64,000 bases of DNA from Clavelina lepadiformis (taxonomy: Eukaryota; Chordata; Ascidiacea; Aplousobranchia; Clavelinidae), in NCBI RefSeq assembly GCF_947623445.1, contig NC_135241.1, forward strand, positions 3,350,501 through 3,414,500, read 5' to 3'. The position numbers were made by a program, and so were the translations under genes. The notes beneath the pieces were generated by a model that was not told the DNA's origin, did not search any database, and saw nothing but the letters and a program-made list of their open reading frames with translations. This document shows, one piece after another, positions 10,980 to 23,458 of the stretch. Each line of letters starts with the position of its first letter. Positions within the stretch are counted from its first letter, which is position 1.

Positions 10980-13900
10980 TCACGTTTTTAAACGTCGTTG
11001 CATTACTTTCGTGTTACTTCTCACGAAGTCATGCGGCACTCCGCACCAAGTCCATTTCTGAGCCGATTTTGGCAAAAATATACACAGCCAGTGACTGAAG
11101 AAAGGATGAACAAATCGAGGATCTAAGTCTTTACGGCTACGCTGTCCACCTAAATCAGCATTGATTTCATTTTTTCAATTTAGAGCACGTAGTAGCCTAT
11201 ATCTAGGCCACGCCTCGGCCAGCGTCACAATGCGTAAGAAGAGTTACGTACATTTCTACTGCTAAGAATGAAAAAAGCAACTTTGTTTACGATGCCAGGG
11301 AAATACGTACATGTCACGAAGCTAGTCAGCAACCCCACGACGATCGTGAAGGTAAATCCCCACGCTGAAAGGTACCAAAAAGACATCGAGTATATCTCCA
11401 CCACTGCCGGCACAGTTTCGGTGGTGCTGCTCTGATGAGTTGACATTGCCGTTGAAAGTGACGCGAGTGGTGTTGTTGCGTTGCTGGGCAACGACGTTTC
11501 TGTCATTGGGCACATGTCTGTTCGCAATGGAAGAAAGCCTTGAAATTGCTCAATGTACCAACTGTAGTCCAAAGCACCGCTAAAAACCCACGCATTCATT
11601 GCGACACCGACAAGTAACCCAACAATCGCTCCCTGCGGAAGATAACAATTAGTGGGTAAGTTTTAAAACTTAAGCTGATCTTCCATTAAGACATGTACTA
11701 AAAAGTTTAACCATCGAACTTAGCAACGGTAACACGTAGTAGTTATACCCACCGCAGGATTGGCGCAAGGGAATAGAATTCCGAGTGTGAATAAACCTAA
11801 CATAGGCCCGCCTAGCAAGCCATGAATTGCCACGGCTGCCTTTAAAAGTCCTTCAAGTCGGGATGTTAGAAATGCGAATAAGATGCTCAAAATTCCATAG
11901 AATACAACAGATCCTAAAACCAAACTTTTAATATCTAATCTCTGTTCTATAAATTTCCGTGTAAACGTGCAATAGCGAGCTCTAGCGGTAATAGATTTTG
12001 ACTTAATTTTGAACACTTATGTAATAGATGGCGCAAGAAAGTTATAAAGTATGTACCTCTTGCTATCCAGGTTGACCTTTCTTCGCTAAAATCCCACCAA
12101 GGAGAAAAAATATCCGTCACTGTTACGCTTGATAGGGCAATGAGTGACGTTGATACTAAACTAAAGCACATCAGTTATTTACTTCAACGGGTGAAAGATT
12201 TTTGAACGAACCAAGTCTTACAAAATTGCTACTTTATCTGAGTTGAAAATATCCCGTGTTTTGGTGCTTTGAGACCAGTTATTTCACAAATAAACGCCAC
12301 TTGTTACGTAGATCTTATACTCTTAAGACCCGGGTTGACTTTCATTTTACCTGAGACATGACGAATAAATACTTGCCACGATCAATCCTGGTGCTCCCGG
12401 ATTATTTTGAAACAAGTCCATCACAAGAAATGGTAAAAGCTAACAAAGTAAAGAATAAAGTTCTTTTTTCATTTGCACTTTCTTATACTTTTACTAAAGT
12501 TTAGTTGGTTGATGTTGCTTCAATTTGTTTACTCCAACTAATTTCTTTAGATCTCTGAATTTGCTTCCAAACATTGCATACAAACACATCAAGTCGATTA
12601 GAAAGCTTACTCTCGCTTTAATGAACAGAGTAATAGGTGATTAGTGGTATACAACACTTAAATAACCTGGTCCCGCTGTGTTAGATGAGCAAACTGTAAT
12701 GGATCACATTTGTGATAGTAGCCGTAAATTTCAACACCGACCAACATGGCAAGTACGTATAAAATCAGCAATCCAGCCCAATTGAGAAAAGCAGCCCTAC
12801 GGGGAAAACAGTTGTTAGTTCCTCTAGATATGCTCTTTAACAGCTAGTAATAGCAAAAAGTAAACGAATTTAAGCCGTCAACCGCCAAGCTATTTCACAA
12901 GTCGGAAAAGATTTGTTTTTGGTTGACTTAATCTTTTTATAATTTGTGGTAAATTTTGTGAAACAATGACACGCTTGGTTTGTTACTCACGCTTTTGCAG
13001 TGGTTGCCGATCTGCACGACATGAAACGTTGCACAGAAGCTTGATTGACTGCATACAAACTTGTTGCGCTTAGTCCACCGCCAACACATAGTGACCAGAA
13101 TGTGTTCGACAGTCGCGGGTCAGGATTGAAGCTGAAACCAAACGAAAGTGACAAACAGTTGTCATATTTTTTGAAAGCTTTACGTTTGCAGTTTATTCAA
13201 TCGACTTGGAAATGTTTTAAAAATCGTAAACTCATTCAATTTGTAATAAATTCGCAAGTTGACAGGTTCTATGTTAAAATTAGAATCGTGATGTAATTTG
13301 ATTCATTTACTTTCCAAAGTTAATTCTCCCTCCGTCGATGCATTTCTTCCATAAGACCTCATAGCCGCCAGCTTTTAAACTTCCTTGAATGAGCACCGAT
13401 ACAAAGCCAAAAACAATGAATATCATTTGAGCTACATCGATCCATATGACAGCTTTCAAGCCACCCTGTTGAATGTTGAAAACCTTGGAGTAATTTTATA
13501 CTAACTTTTGTATTTTTATACAAGTAGCAGTATATTTATGTTTTGTAACCAGTGCTTTCTTGTACACTGGTTCTGTGCGGTCATATACGCATAGCTTCGA
13601 ATTTACGTAAATTATAAACTTCGTATGCTTCGTATAACTTAAATATGCAGTCTACGAGATGTGCAATGTATTGTTCTTGAAGGTCATTTGCGTTAAGGCT
13701 GTGTCAAGGCTGTGAAAATCTTTGTCTTGTCATTCTTTTGCTTGCAAGCGCAGTGTTTAGTTTCGGTTTCGTTCCTCAGATGTTACCGCATGTAGGTTAT
13801 TTTTCGAAACTGGCGTTTCTGAAACTTTACGAATTGCTTAATTAGTGGGGTTATGTCGTACTCGACATCAATCGACAAGTGCATCTAATTGCGTGTACAC

Positions 13901-15092
13901 CTTTGCAAAGTAATGAAGTCGAAGAAATGAATCGTGATATTAAAAATGAATGAACACTTAACTACTCACCAGCGCTGTATAAATAATACAGACGAAGCTT
14001 GTTGATATTATGGCGCCCCATATGTTCCATCCAGTAACTGCATTAAGTGCGTAGGCTGGCGCGTATATGACGAAGCCCAGGTAAATGACAGTGTGGACAA
14101 TATACGTTATCGCACCCAAAATTCGTACCGACCGGTGAAACCTATACTCCAGGTACTGTGCAAGAAGAAAACAAATGTTGGTATATATTTTAGTGACAAT
14201 CCAATCCAGTGTTATGTTGTATACATATAGTATTTAGCGGTATCTTTCCAAACTAAAGCATCTCGCTGTAGACGACTAGACGGCATGCAAGCAGATTGAC
14301 ATATTGATCAATTAATCAATTAAAATCTTATTATACTGATATTAAATCTTATTATACTATACAGATATTTGTGAGACGTAGTTGCCCACAAAATCAATAC
14401 ACTCCTACTGACGACTTACTTCGTATGCACTTCTTAGTCGTAAGCCGTAGAAAATCGGAACGTAGATTTCTGATGCAACTGCAGCGGCCAAGAAAAATCC
14501 AATTACCAACCTACACCATGACAGACGCGTTTAGATGTTTCGGATCGCGGTGACTCACGGTAGCAATTGTACACTTAGATTACTTCCTCGATGTATTGAG
14601 ACTTATTACTTACCATATATATGTCGTCCCAAATGCGTAAACATCCCCTGGTGTTCCCAGCACTAAGGTGCCCGTTACAACACTTACAGATAATGATAGG
14701 CCCACTGGGTAGGGACTGAGTGACCTATAACATAGAAAGAGTAGCCTGTACATGGCTGTCAACAGGGTAAGGCATCCTAAAGGTGTTTTCAATGCAAAAC
14801 TTGTAACTTTCTCGTGTCAATGTCACAAAAATTGGCCTGCGAATTCGATACGGATGTAACACGCTGTTATTACGTCACATTATTTTTGTCTTGAAAGTGT
14901 TTTTCCTGTTTTGAAACAATGAAAACAATCGACCTACCTTCCACCAATGAGAAATTCATCACGGTCTTCTTTCTTTCTGTCTTTGTAGAAGTAAAAGCAA
15001 CCAATCAGCGTTGACACAAGAAACATCAACGCAAAAACAACGTAATCACCAGCTGAAAATGTTCTTCGGGTAAAGTCAGGAGCAAAATCCAT
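10980..15092 (-). CDS. S2: SLC5A8/12-like sodium-coupled monocarboxylate transporter (604 aa)
   Basis: Twelve exons in transcript order: 14938-15092, 14614-14724, 14420-14510, 13970-14155, 13311-13465, 12991-13131, 12667-12796, 12351-12439, 12057-12160, 11753-11913, 11311-11632, 10980-11149. They total 1,815 nt and all phases close. Length fits human SLC5A8 (610 aa). Family landmarks: FLIGGR then a LGTP loop, [35 protein letters not shown], and SSVTVTD in the sodium-site helix region. The protein should be a plasma-membrane Na+/monocarboxylate symporter. It is clearly diverged from S4 to S7, with an acidic-to-small change in the helix after exon 9 and a longer last extracellular loop. Exon 4 contains exons 4 and 5 of the other paralogs with no intron. 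The 3' end is uncertain: GTGAGA after …GVPHDF could be a donor, as in S4. It is the only full-length copy in the young duplication. Confidence 0.88.
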
Positions 15093-16850
15093 TGTGCATT
15101 GGGAAAACGTTTCAATCAACTATAACTATACACTGGCTTAACACTTGCGTATAATCTGGCGAGAATAGCTGTTTATATATTTTTTTAAATTGACCCAACA
15201 AGTTACCATAGTCTGTAAGTCTTTTCCTGTATAAGCGGTCGATAAACCGGTTGGCAGTTTTTATTGACTTGTTCTATGCCTATGTTAACTTCTTTAGTAT
15301 TGACTTTCTAGTTTCTAACTTCATGTCACCAATGCTACTAAATTTTACCTGTTTCCCAATGCTCCAGCAAATCAAGTTAACTGTGCGCATTTGAAACGAA
15401 ACCAAGACCGAGTGCTCATTCACGCGAAGATTGTCAAGAAAAAGTCACAAACTGGACGTAGTGTTAGCAATTCAGCCGCTTTAAATATAAAGTCGCTATC
15501 GATCCAATTCTCTGCAATCTACTGTACAGCCATGCTGATTAAATGCGAACACAATTTGAATACGATGTTTACTTTTAGAGATATACGGATACAGCCGCGC
15601 GTTTGTGTGTTGACTGTAATAGCTGAGCTCTAGTTCTAGAATAGTTTCTTCACGTTACCACTAGCCCCATTTATACACCTTTTATGCCTGCTAGCAGTTC
15701 CCCAAATTTTAAGCGTAAAGGTTTGTTGTATTCCGGTCGCTTGCACGCACGGTAAACGTCGGGAAACAGCGATCAGGTCATGCTTGTGCAGCCGCATTAT
15801 TTCGTGCGTAACTCTGCTGTTATGCTTACAAACAGATTTTTAAAAGCAACACCTCAAGTGCGATAGTCAGAAATCCTTTTTGTTTGTCGACTTTAGTTTT
15901 ATCTTTTAACTGTTTTTAGTGAATTTGATAAACTTACCTTTATTGTTACTTCTGTTGTTATCACATATTATGCTGTTTGTGGGGCATGCTTGTGATAAGG
16001 ATTTTTAATGTCACAGTTGGCCGAGAAGGGTAAAGGAATACTGCAAAACCTGTGTGTCTTAATTTCTTAAAGAACTTACATTAAAGGTTACGTCCATATT
16101 GCATGGGTGCATTGGTGAGAAAGTATATTTATTCCAGCAATTACTTTCATGATTACTTTCTTTCATTAGATTCATTCACAGATAAGTTATTTACATGTAA
16201 GCTATCGTTTATACACTATTTTCTACTCTTTTTTATGTAGTGAAATGCATAAACTGGTAGTTTATTGATGTTCCATCAAATGCCAATATGAAGGTAAACA
16301 GCTACTAAAAACGACCGTTTAAAAATTTCTTTCCGTTTTAGAGAACTAATTACAACGGAAATTTACGACACCTTAATACATGTTATACTGTTGGCTGCTA
16401 AAGTTTCCCAAAATAACTTTCGAAACTCCAGCCAGGTACTGTAAAACGAAGAATTAAAGTTTCGGTGGAATCTTCACCTTGGGCGATACTTGATGGTTAG
16501 TTCTCAGAAGTCATGCTGTTGCAATATTTATTTAAATGAGTGTAAGGGTTAACCAAGTCTGAATTTATGTAAATTTTAAGTGAATGTAAGTAGGCAAATA
16601 GAGCAATACATTATGCTGTTATTGCTTGACATCGAGGCATTAAATATATTCATACTCACGATAAAGCTCGGAACATGTTAGTATGACGTTATGTATATAA
16701 GATTATATACGTACACACATGGCATTGAAAACAAGACTAATACAAGGTGAAAATGTGCTCAACAGAACATGATGCAGTCATTTATTTGGTCGTAACCTTG
16801 CGCTGACAAACAAATGATTTGCTGTAATCACCAAAATTATTGTTGGCTTT
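15093..16850. other. Spacer between S2 start and K2 stop
   Basis: This spacer matches 4211-5953 and 23,459-25,201. It holds the S2 promoter region and the K2 3' UTR. A plus-strand 80-codon frame at 15,391-15,633 is not preserved in the sister copies, so I do not call it. Confidence 0.7.
15172..15179 (-). promoter_or_regulatory. TATA-like box of S2
   Basis: The minus strand reads TATATAAA about 80 bp upstream of the MDFAPDF start. It is conserved in S1 and S3 but not evident upstream of S4 to S7. Confidence 0.5.
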
Positions 16851-19800
16851 TCATTTACAAATAGTCTGTTTTATTCGGGCAATTGGACTTTTTGATTTAA
16901 TAACTTCACGAACCTCTTGTAATTCTCGCCTAGCGGCTTTATACAAGGTGCTTTCTTGCATGCTTTCTTGCTCTTCGGAAACACTTATGGCTTTTTTGTA
17001 GTCCGTTTCTGCGTTTTTGTAATTTTTCAGGGCGTACTTGCACGCGCCAGAAATGTAATGACTTAGCGCTTTAAATGAACAACGAAGATTTTGATCCGTT
17101 CCGAGGTCTAACGGTAAAAGTTTGTAACCTTTTTCAGCCAGTCTTAAACTTTTCTTGTAATCTTCTACCTTCAGACACCAATAGCTAACATCGATCATGC
17201 ACAAGCTTTGATACTTGATTCTAATCTCTTCATCTGTTTTCGTGGATTTCTTGATTTCATCAATTGCATCTTCTCCGAAAGCGATTATGTCTCTCGCTAG
17301 GTCACGAGGCTCATTTTTCTCCAGCAAAATGTCAAAAAGTTGTTTAAGGATCTGGAACAAGTCATTAACGTGACAAACTTTGTCAGACTTATCCGCGATG
17401 AACGTGCACAGGTTGAGGCCACATTTGCAAAGCGTTGCGGCACATCTTAAATTGTTCTGTTCAATCAGTCTTTTTGCGGTCACTGCCACATAGCCAACTA
17501 CTTCCCGGCAAAAGTGCTCCGGTGGTTGGATTTCGGTTGCGATTTTGCAGAGATCTTCAGAAAGTTGTGTCTTATCCCCCTCCAGCTGTAGTAGAATAGC
17601 CAAGCGGAGCATATTTAACTTATTGATTAGACGTGGGTAGCCCGATACGTCACAGTTCTTTAGATACTGGTAGATGTCTTTGCTTTTGTTGGCTTTGAGT
17701 TCCGGAAAATTTTCGTATAGTCTTGCCAAATCTATGTGAAATGTGTAAGATATAAAGGTTGATGAAAGGAGGTTTTGACAGATCTCCGAAGTTTTGCATA
17801 AAACACTCAGGGCTATACTTATCAGACGCTATTTCAGTCGATTTTACAAATATTTAGCTATATATCGTATCAGCGTGAAAACAGTTTAAAACATTCCAAC
17901 AAATACCAAAAACATGTCGCCATTACCTTCACTATTACAAGCGAGTTGATCATTGCTTACCATTTATTGTCTTGTAAATGCTATTTACTTTCTTTTCTTC
18001 ACTTAACGCATTGTCAACTTCGCGGAACGTGTAATGCGACTTAAGGAAATATTCTTCCGCCTCTTTTGGTTTCTTCTCCATCTCGTAGATCGATCCGAGA
18101 TTGTTACAGCAAGACCCATAAGCGATAAGCTTCCTACAATTGCTCCCAAATTCTCTCTCCAGTTCCGTTATTGTCTTCTTGTTGAATTCTATCGATCCTG
18201 TTATGTTGTTGGTGCGGTTATAACAGGCTGCAATGCATTCCCAACACGCCGCTTTCGCTTGCAGAAGCAACTTTTTACTGACATTCTCATCTGGAAGCAT
18301 CAGACTTAGAAGTTCCTCGGCGTAAGGCATCATGACACTGTTAACGATCAATTTGGGCGCACTTACAGACTTGGAAACAAGAGCTTGCATCACCCTTGCG
18401 CATCTTTCAAAGAAAATAACCCTAGTCGATGATTTGGTCATCTTCACACAAAGGTCTTTTGCGTACTGCATCAATTGCAGGATTGGCAGCAGGATCTGGT
18501 CTGGGTGTTTCTTGTGAACCAATTGAACCACGTTGATTATAGCATGAGCCGTTTTCAGCAATTCATTTTGGGACAGTGATATCGTGCTGACTACTTTGCT
18601 CAGCTTTTCACAAGCTACGGTTGCTTCTGTGCTATTGTCAATGGACTCTCGAATGGAAATTATATACTGGTCGACCGTTGCGTTTTCTGGCAATAATTGG
18701 AATAAGTTTAAGCATAGTTTTACTTATAGTTTTGTTTTGGGTTTACTTTGAAAAACTGTATTTGCATATGAAACCCGTGTTTCCCAAACGTAGTTTAACA
18801 GAACCCTGCTCCTCTAGTTTAATAGAACCCGTAGTTTAACAAAAACCTCCGCCCAAAAACGTTTGGGAACCACTAGCCATAATCTATTGTTTTGATATAA
18901 CTTGAAACTATTGAACTTGGATTGTTAATTAAAATTTACACCTTTGTCGTCTTTAGTGAAACAATTCTCCAACATTTGCTCGCTGCTGGTGTTGTCTACT
19001 TCTGCGTTTCGCAAGAGCTCCTGCTTTTCTGAAAATAATTCCCCAAGCATAAACATTGAAATAATTATAGTGGTTTCCGATCACATTAGCCGTCTTTCAT
19101 TAGGTTCATACGAAGTTCGAAGCAAAAAATACCAGAGCCGGAGTAAGTGCAACCTTAAACAACGCGATCATTGCTTATAATAATGACGGAACTATACGAA
19201 GTTGTTCTGTTGAAACCTGTGTTGGTCAGAGAAGTACTCATTGGTTCCACTGATGAGGTGTGTGGCATTGGTGCGACATCTGCTCGTTGGATTTCTTGTG
19301 CGGAGCCAGTAGCAAGATCGGAAGGATAACTAACTCTGTGTCTACTTCCTCGCGGACCTTTATCAGTATAATTCGAAGAATTACAATTTTACCTAATACG
19401 TAGTATACTAAGATCAACACGGGTTTTTGCCTATGTATATGATTTACGAATAACAGGAAGTTTTATAACCAGTTTTATGAAACTATGAAACTATACGTTA
19501 ACATCAATCCTATCACCTTTTTTGCGGCATATAATTTTATCTATTGAAACACATTCCTTTTCATCCGGTAAGCCTCGTCTTATGTTTACAAGCTGTACAG
19601 TGTTCAGCACGCATCTTGCTACTTTCGAGTGGTCGATACTTTCCATTTGGCTGCGCAGCCTGTCTCTGACTGTCATCATAGGAGGTCGCAGGGCTGGTGA
19701 GTGGTTCCAGCATTCTCTCATAACGTTTTGAAGCAAAGTTACGATTGTTGCTTCATCTTCTCGGCCTTCTTCACGAAGCTCGGTTAATTTTTCTTGTATC

Positions 19801-21031
19801 TCTGCCTCATTGAAGCGGATGCCTTCGATAACGCGTAACACCAGTAGGTTAGGCATCACACGAGCCGATTCGGGGTAGCGTCGCACCAACACAATGTACA
19901 CAATAACACCAAAGCCGTAGACATCCATCGCGGTTGTAACGCGACTTGAATCGGTATTCAGACGTTCAGGAGCAGCGAATAGAAGTGTGTATTGGTTGCC
20001 TTCGTCAGGGTTATCATCATTCGGATCTTGGTTCGATAGAGTATGCATAGATAACGCGGCACCACCAAAATCGGCAACTTTGCAATGCAAATCAGAATCC
20101 AGGAGGATATTTTGTGGTTTTAGGTCTCCGTGCGCGATCCGTATAGTTTGAAATAAATTGTGGATGTAAGTGATTGCGTCCGACACTTCATAGCATATTC
20201 GTAAAAGAAGGATGACCGATATAGTGTCGATGGTTTTGTTGAAAAGCAGGTCATGCAAGGAACCGGCCGCCATATACTTTGTAACCATTCCAATCCATCC
20301 TTCCCATTCTACCATGCCTTCGACTCGCATAACAAAATCGTGGCTGGCGAGATGCACCATCTTGATTTCCTTTAAAAACCTAAGAGAACATTTGTGCATT
20401 ATTCTGAGTGGTCCAGACCGCCTTTTACCAGTTTTCCACCACTGAAGATTAGACCACCTCAACAATTCTCATCGACTTATAGCCTAGCATCAGCATACTT
20501 CTTGCGTGAGGCGTCTATTTCTTGTTCAGATCCTTGTAAGGGTTGACACTTCACAGCCAATCTGCCATGCACTCTGTGGTAACCAACAAGTACGGTACCA
20601 AAGTTGCCTCGTCCGAGTATGCTATCCTCAGCCTTGCATAGTATTTCGGATGCTTGGAACTCTTTCACGTCGTCCCGGGCTAGCAGAGCCTGTTTTCGGC
20701 AAACATATGACAATTCTATGGTTTGTGATCTTTTTCATGACTTTTGCAATTGCGATCGTTATCTAATTCGTGTATGCATTAACTCTTTTGAAGTCAAGCA
20801 AAGAATTGCACACTCACATAAGGATTGAGTTTTGAGAGATTCATATGTCATAATTCTTTCTCATGTGGGCCTGCACATGGGTACATTTCTTTGCTTGACC
20901 ACTCTTTTGTTTATGTATAGTTCATGCAAGCCTTAAAAAAAGCTAAAACTTTCAATGCTTTAAATGAGATAAGAATCGTTAAACGTTTTATGATCTGTGT
21001 GAGATCGTTTACTCACCTCAGCATCGTTCAT
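16851..21031 (-). CDS. K2: protein kinase-TPR chimera (920 aa)
   Basis: Exons in transcript order: 21017-21031, 20499-20689, 19517-20379, 18942-19028, 17961-18686, 16851-17731, totalling 2,763 nt in frame. The architecture matches K1: MNDAE micro-exon, kinase with GRGNFGTV, AVK, HGDLKPQN, ADFGG and APE, a short linker, then the TPR-like half. Differences from K1 are concentrated in the TPR half (for example DILLEKNEP against TISLDENEP, and two extra codons near MQESTLYKA). The N-lobe (QGSEQEIDA) is like K1, while the C-lobe (LNTDSS, VYGFG) is like K3. All catalytic residues are present. The acceptor before exon 2 is AAAACAG here against ACAACAG in K1. Confidence 0.87.
18781..18869. repeat. 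Expanded hairpin region in K2 intron 4
   Basis: The same 11-bp inverted repeat as in K1 bounds a longer loop. The loop contains three imperfect copies of a TAGTTTAACAGAACCC-like motif, where K1 has one. This records an expansion (K2, K3) or contraction (K1) inside the duplicated array. Confidence 0.55.
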
Positions 21032-21848
21032 AACGCCTGTCTTTAGCTGGCAAATTGTTTGCTATTATAATCAGTTTATCTAGGCTTAAACTAGAATGTA
21101 CATAAACATTTATGCCTTGTGCCTCATTTGCCAAACAATGCTTTCTAATTTTACCGTCATTGTTTTCCGACACCTGACTATAATTGAGTAAATGCTAAAC
21201 AATATGCGCCACGCATTAGAATTACATGCTTTATAATTGCCGTCTCATACTTAAAGTTGTGACTGGAAAGCCTTGTACGCAGTTTTATATGCCCTAAGGC
21301 AGTAGCTAACATTTTTGGAAATGCTTTGGTGTGCGTCAATTTAGGTTTAAAGCGTTAGGTAATTTGTTGTTCAACATTAAGGTGTGGTTGTATTTAGAGC
21401 GTTGGCACGTTGGCCATAACTTTTATTCAAACACTTTGCAAACAACTTTTGTTCTATAAAATGCCAAGATATTTTCAATTTTATTGTGGCTGCTTCAATT
21501 AGGCTACTTATTATCACGATAAAGCCAATTCCTACAAAATGGGCCTTGGGGGAAATTTGAAAACAAACTGTCTACAAACACTTTCAATTTATTAATGATA
21601 CATTTCGGAATTTAAAACAATTGCACAATACCTGTACTTAAGGTTTCGCATATAGTAGTTTAATTATGGCAGATTGTTTTTTCTGCAAAGTCTTTTTTCC
21701 ACTGAAGCCTTTAATCTGAAATGAAAATGATGCTCTGTTTCGCCCCCTACCGGCGATATCGCAATAAACATTAACATTGCTCATTTTCAGTTGTCTGCAA
21801 CGGAACCAATCGCTTTAGTCAAAACAACCTGTTTTAATTCATCCGATA
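21032..21848. other. Spacer between K2 start and S3 stop
   Basis: This is the unit C counterpart of 1787-2603 and 10,163-10,979. I see no gene in it. It should carry the 5' control region of K2. Confidence 0.65.
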
Positions 21849-23458
21849 TCACGTTTTTAAACGTCGTTGCCTTACTTTCGTGTTACTTCTCACGTAGTCA
21901 TGCGGCACTCCGCACCAAGTCCATTTCTGAGCCGATTTTGGCAAAAATATACACAGCCAGTGACTGAAGAAAGGATGAACAAATCGAGGATCTACGTCTT
22001 TACGGCTACGCTGTCCACCTAAATCAGCATTGATTTCATTTTTTTCAATTTAGAGCACGTAGTACCCTATATCGACGTCACGCCTCGGCCAGCATCACAA
22101 TGCGTAAGAAGAGTTACGTACATTTCTACTGCTAAGAATGAAAAAAGCAACTTTGTTTACGATGCCAGGGAAATACGTACATGTCACGAAGCTAGTCAGC
22201 AACCCCACAACGATCGTGAAGGTAAATCCCCACGCTGAAAGGTACCAAAAAGACATCGAGTATATCTCCACCACTGCCGGCACAGTTCCGGTGGTGCTGC
22301 TCTGATGAGTTGACATTGCCGTTGAAAGTGACGTGAGCGGTGTTGTTGCGTTGCTGGGCAACGACGTTTCTGTCATTGGGCACATGTCTGTTCGCAATGG
22401 AAGAAAGCCTTGAAATTGCTCAATGTACCAACTGTGGTCCAAAGCACCGGTAAAAACCCACGCATTCATTGCGACACCGACAAGTAAACCAACAATCGCT
22501 CCCTGCGGAAGATAATAATTAGTGGGTAAGTTTTAAAACTTAAGCTGATCTTCCATTAAGACATGTACTAAAAAGTATAACCATCGAACTTAGCAACGGT
22601 AACACGTAGTAGTTATACCCATCGCAGGATTGGCGCAAGGGAATAGAATTCCGAGTGTGAATAAGCCTAACATAGTCCCGCCTTTCAAACCATGAATTAC
22701 CAAGGCTGCCTTTAAAAGTCCTTCAAGTCGGGATGTTAGAAATGCGAATAAGATGCCCAAAATTCCATAGAATACAACAGATCCTAAAACCAAACTTTTA
22801 ATATCTAGTCTCTTTTCTATAAATTTCCGTGTAAACGTGCAATAGCGAGCTCTAGCGGTAATAGATTTTGACTTAATTTTGAACACTTATGTAATGGATG
22901 GCGCAAGAAAGTTATAAAGTATGTACCTCTTGCTATCCAGGTTGACCTTTCTTCACTGAAATCCCACCAAGGAGAAAAAATATCCGTTACTGCGTAATGC
23001 GTAAACATCCCCCGGTGTTCCCAGCACTAAGGTGCCCGTTACAACACTTACAGATAATGATAGGCCCACTGGGTAGGGACTGAGTGACCTATAACATAGA
23101 AGGGGTAGCCTGTACATGATTGTCAACAGGGTAAGGCATCCTAAAGGTCTTTTCAATGTAAAAGTTGTAACTTTCTCATGTCAATTCCACAAAAATTGGC
23201 CTGCGAATTCGATACGGATGTAATACGCTGTTATTGGGTCACATTATTATTTTTGTCTTGAAAGTGTTTTCCTATTTTGAAACAATGAAAACAATCGACC
23301 TACCTTCCACCAATGAGAAATTCATTACGGTCTTCTTTCTTTCTGTCTTTGTAGAAGTAAAGGCAACCAATCAGCGTTGACACAAGAAACATCAACGCAA
23401 AAACAACGTAATCACCAGCAGAAAATGTTCTTCGCGTAAAGTCGGGAGCAAAATCCAT
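21849..23458 (-). pseudogene. S3: SLC5A8/12-like transporter, same deletion as S1
   Basis: The remaining exons are 23304-23458, chimeric exon 22927-23088, 22623-22783, 22181-22502 and 21849-22018. The chimeric exon has exactly the junction seen in S1, including the filler bases, and hits the same early stop. S3 has a further lesion: the donor of exon 11 reads ATGGGT where S1 and S2 have GTGGGT, so GT is lost unless a GT three bases further on is used. It is therefore more decayed than S1. A normal transporter cannot be made, because exons 3 to 9 are absent. Confidence 0.9.

Larger units (their letters stand above)
8375..19254. repeat. Tandem segmental duplication, unit B (10.88 kb)
   Basis: This is the same module as unit A, holding the 5' half of K1, full-length transporter S2 and the 3' half of K2. 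It carries the extra 2,507 bp (about 12,125-14,631) missing from units A and C, and so shows the undeleted form. Confidence 0.95.

Noticed and set aside
15391-15633. 80-codon plus-strand frame upstream of S2
   Set aside because: The sister spacers at 4.5 kb and 23.8 kb do not keep the frame, so there is no sign of coding constraint.
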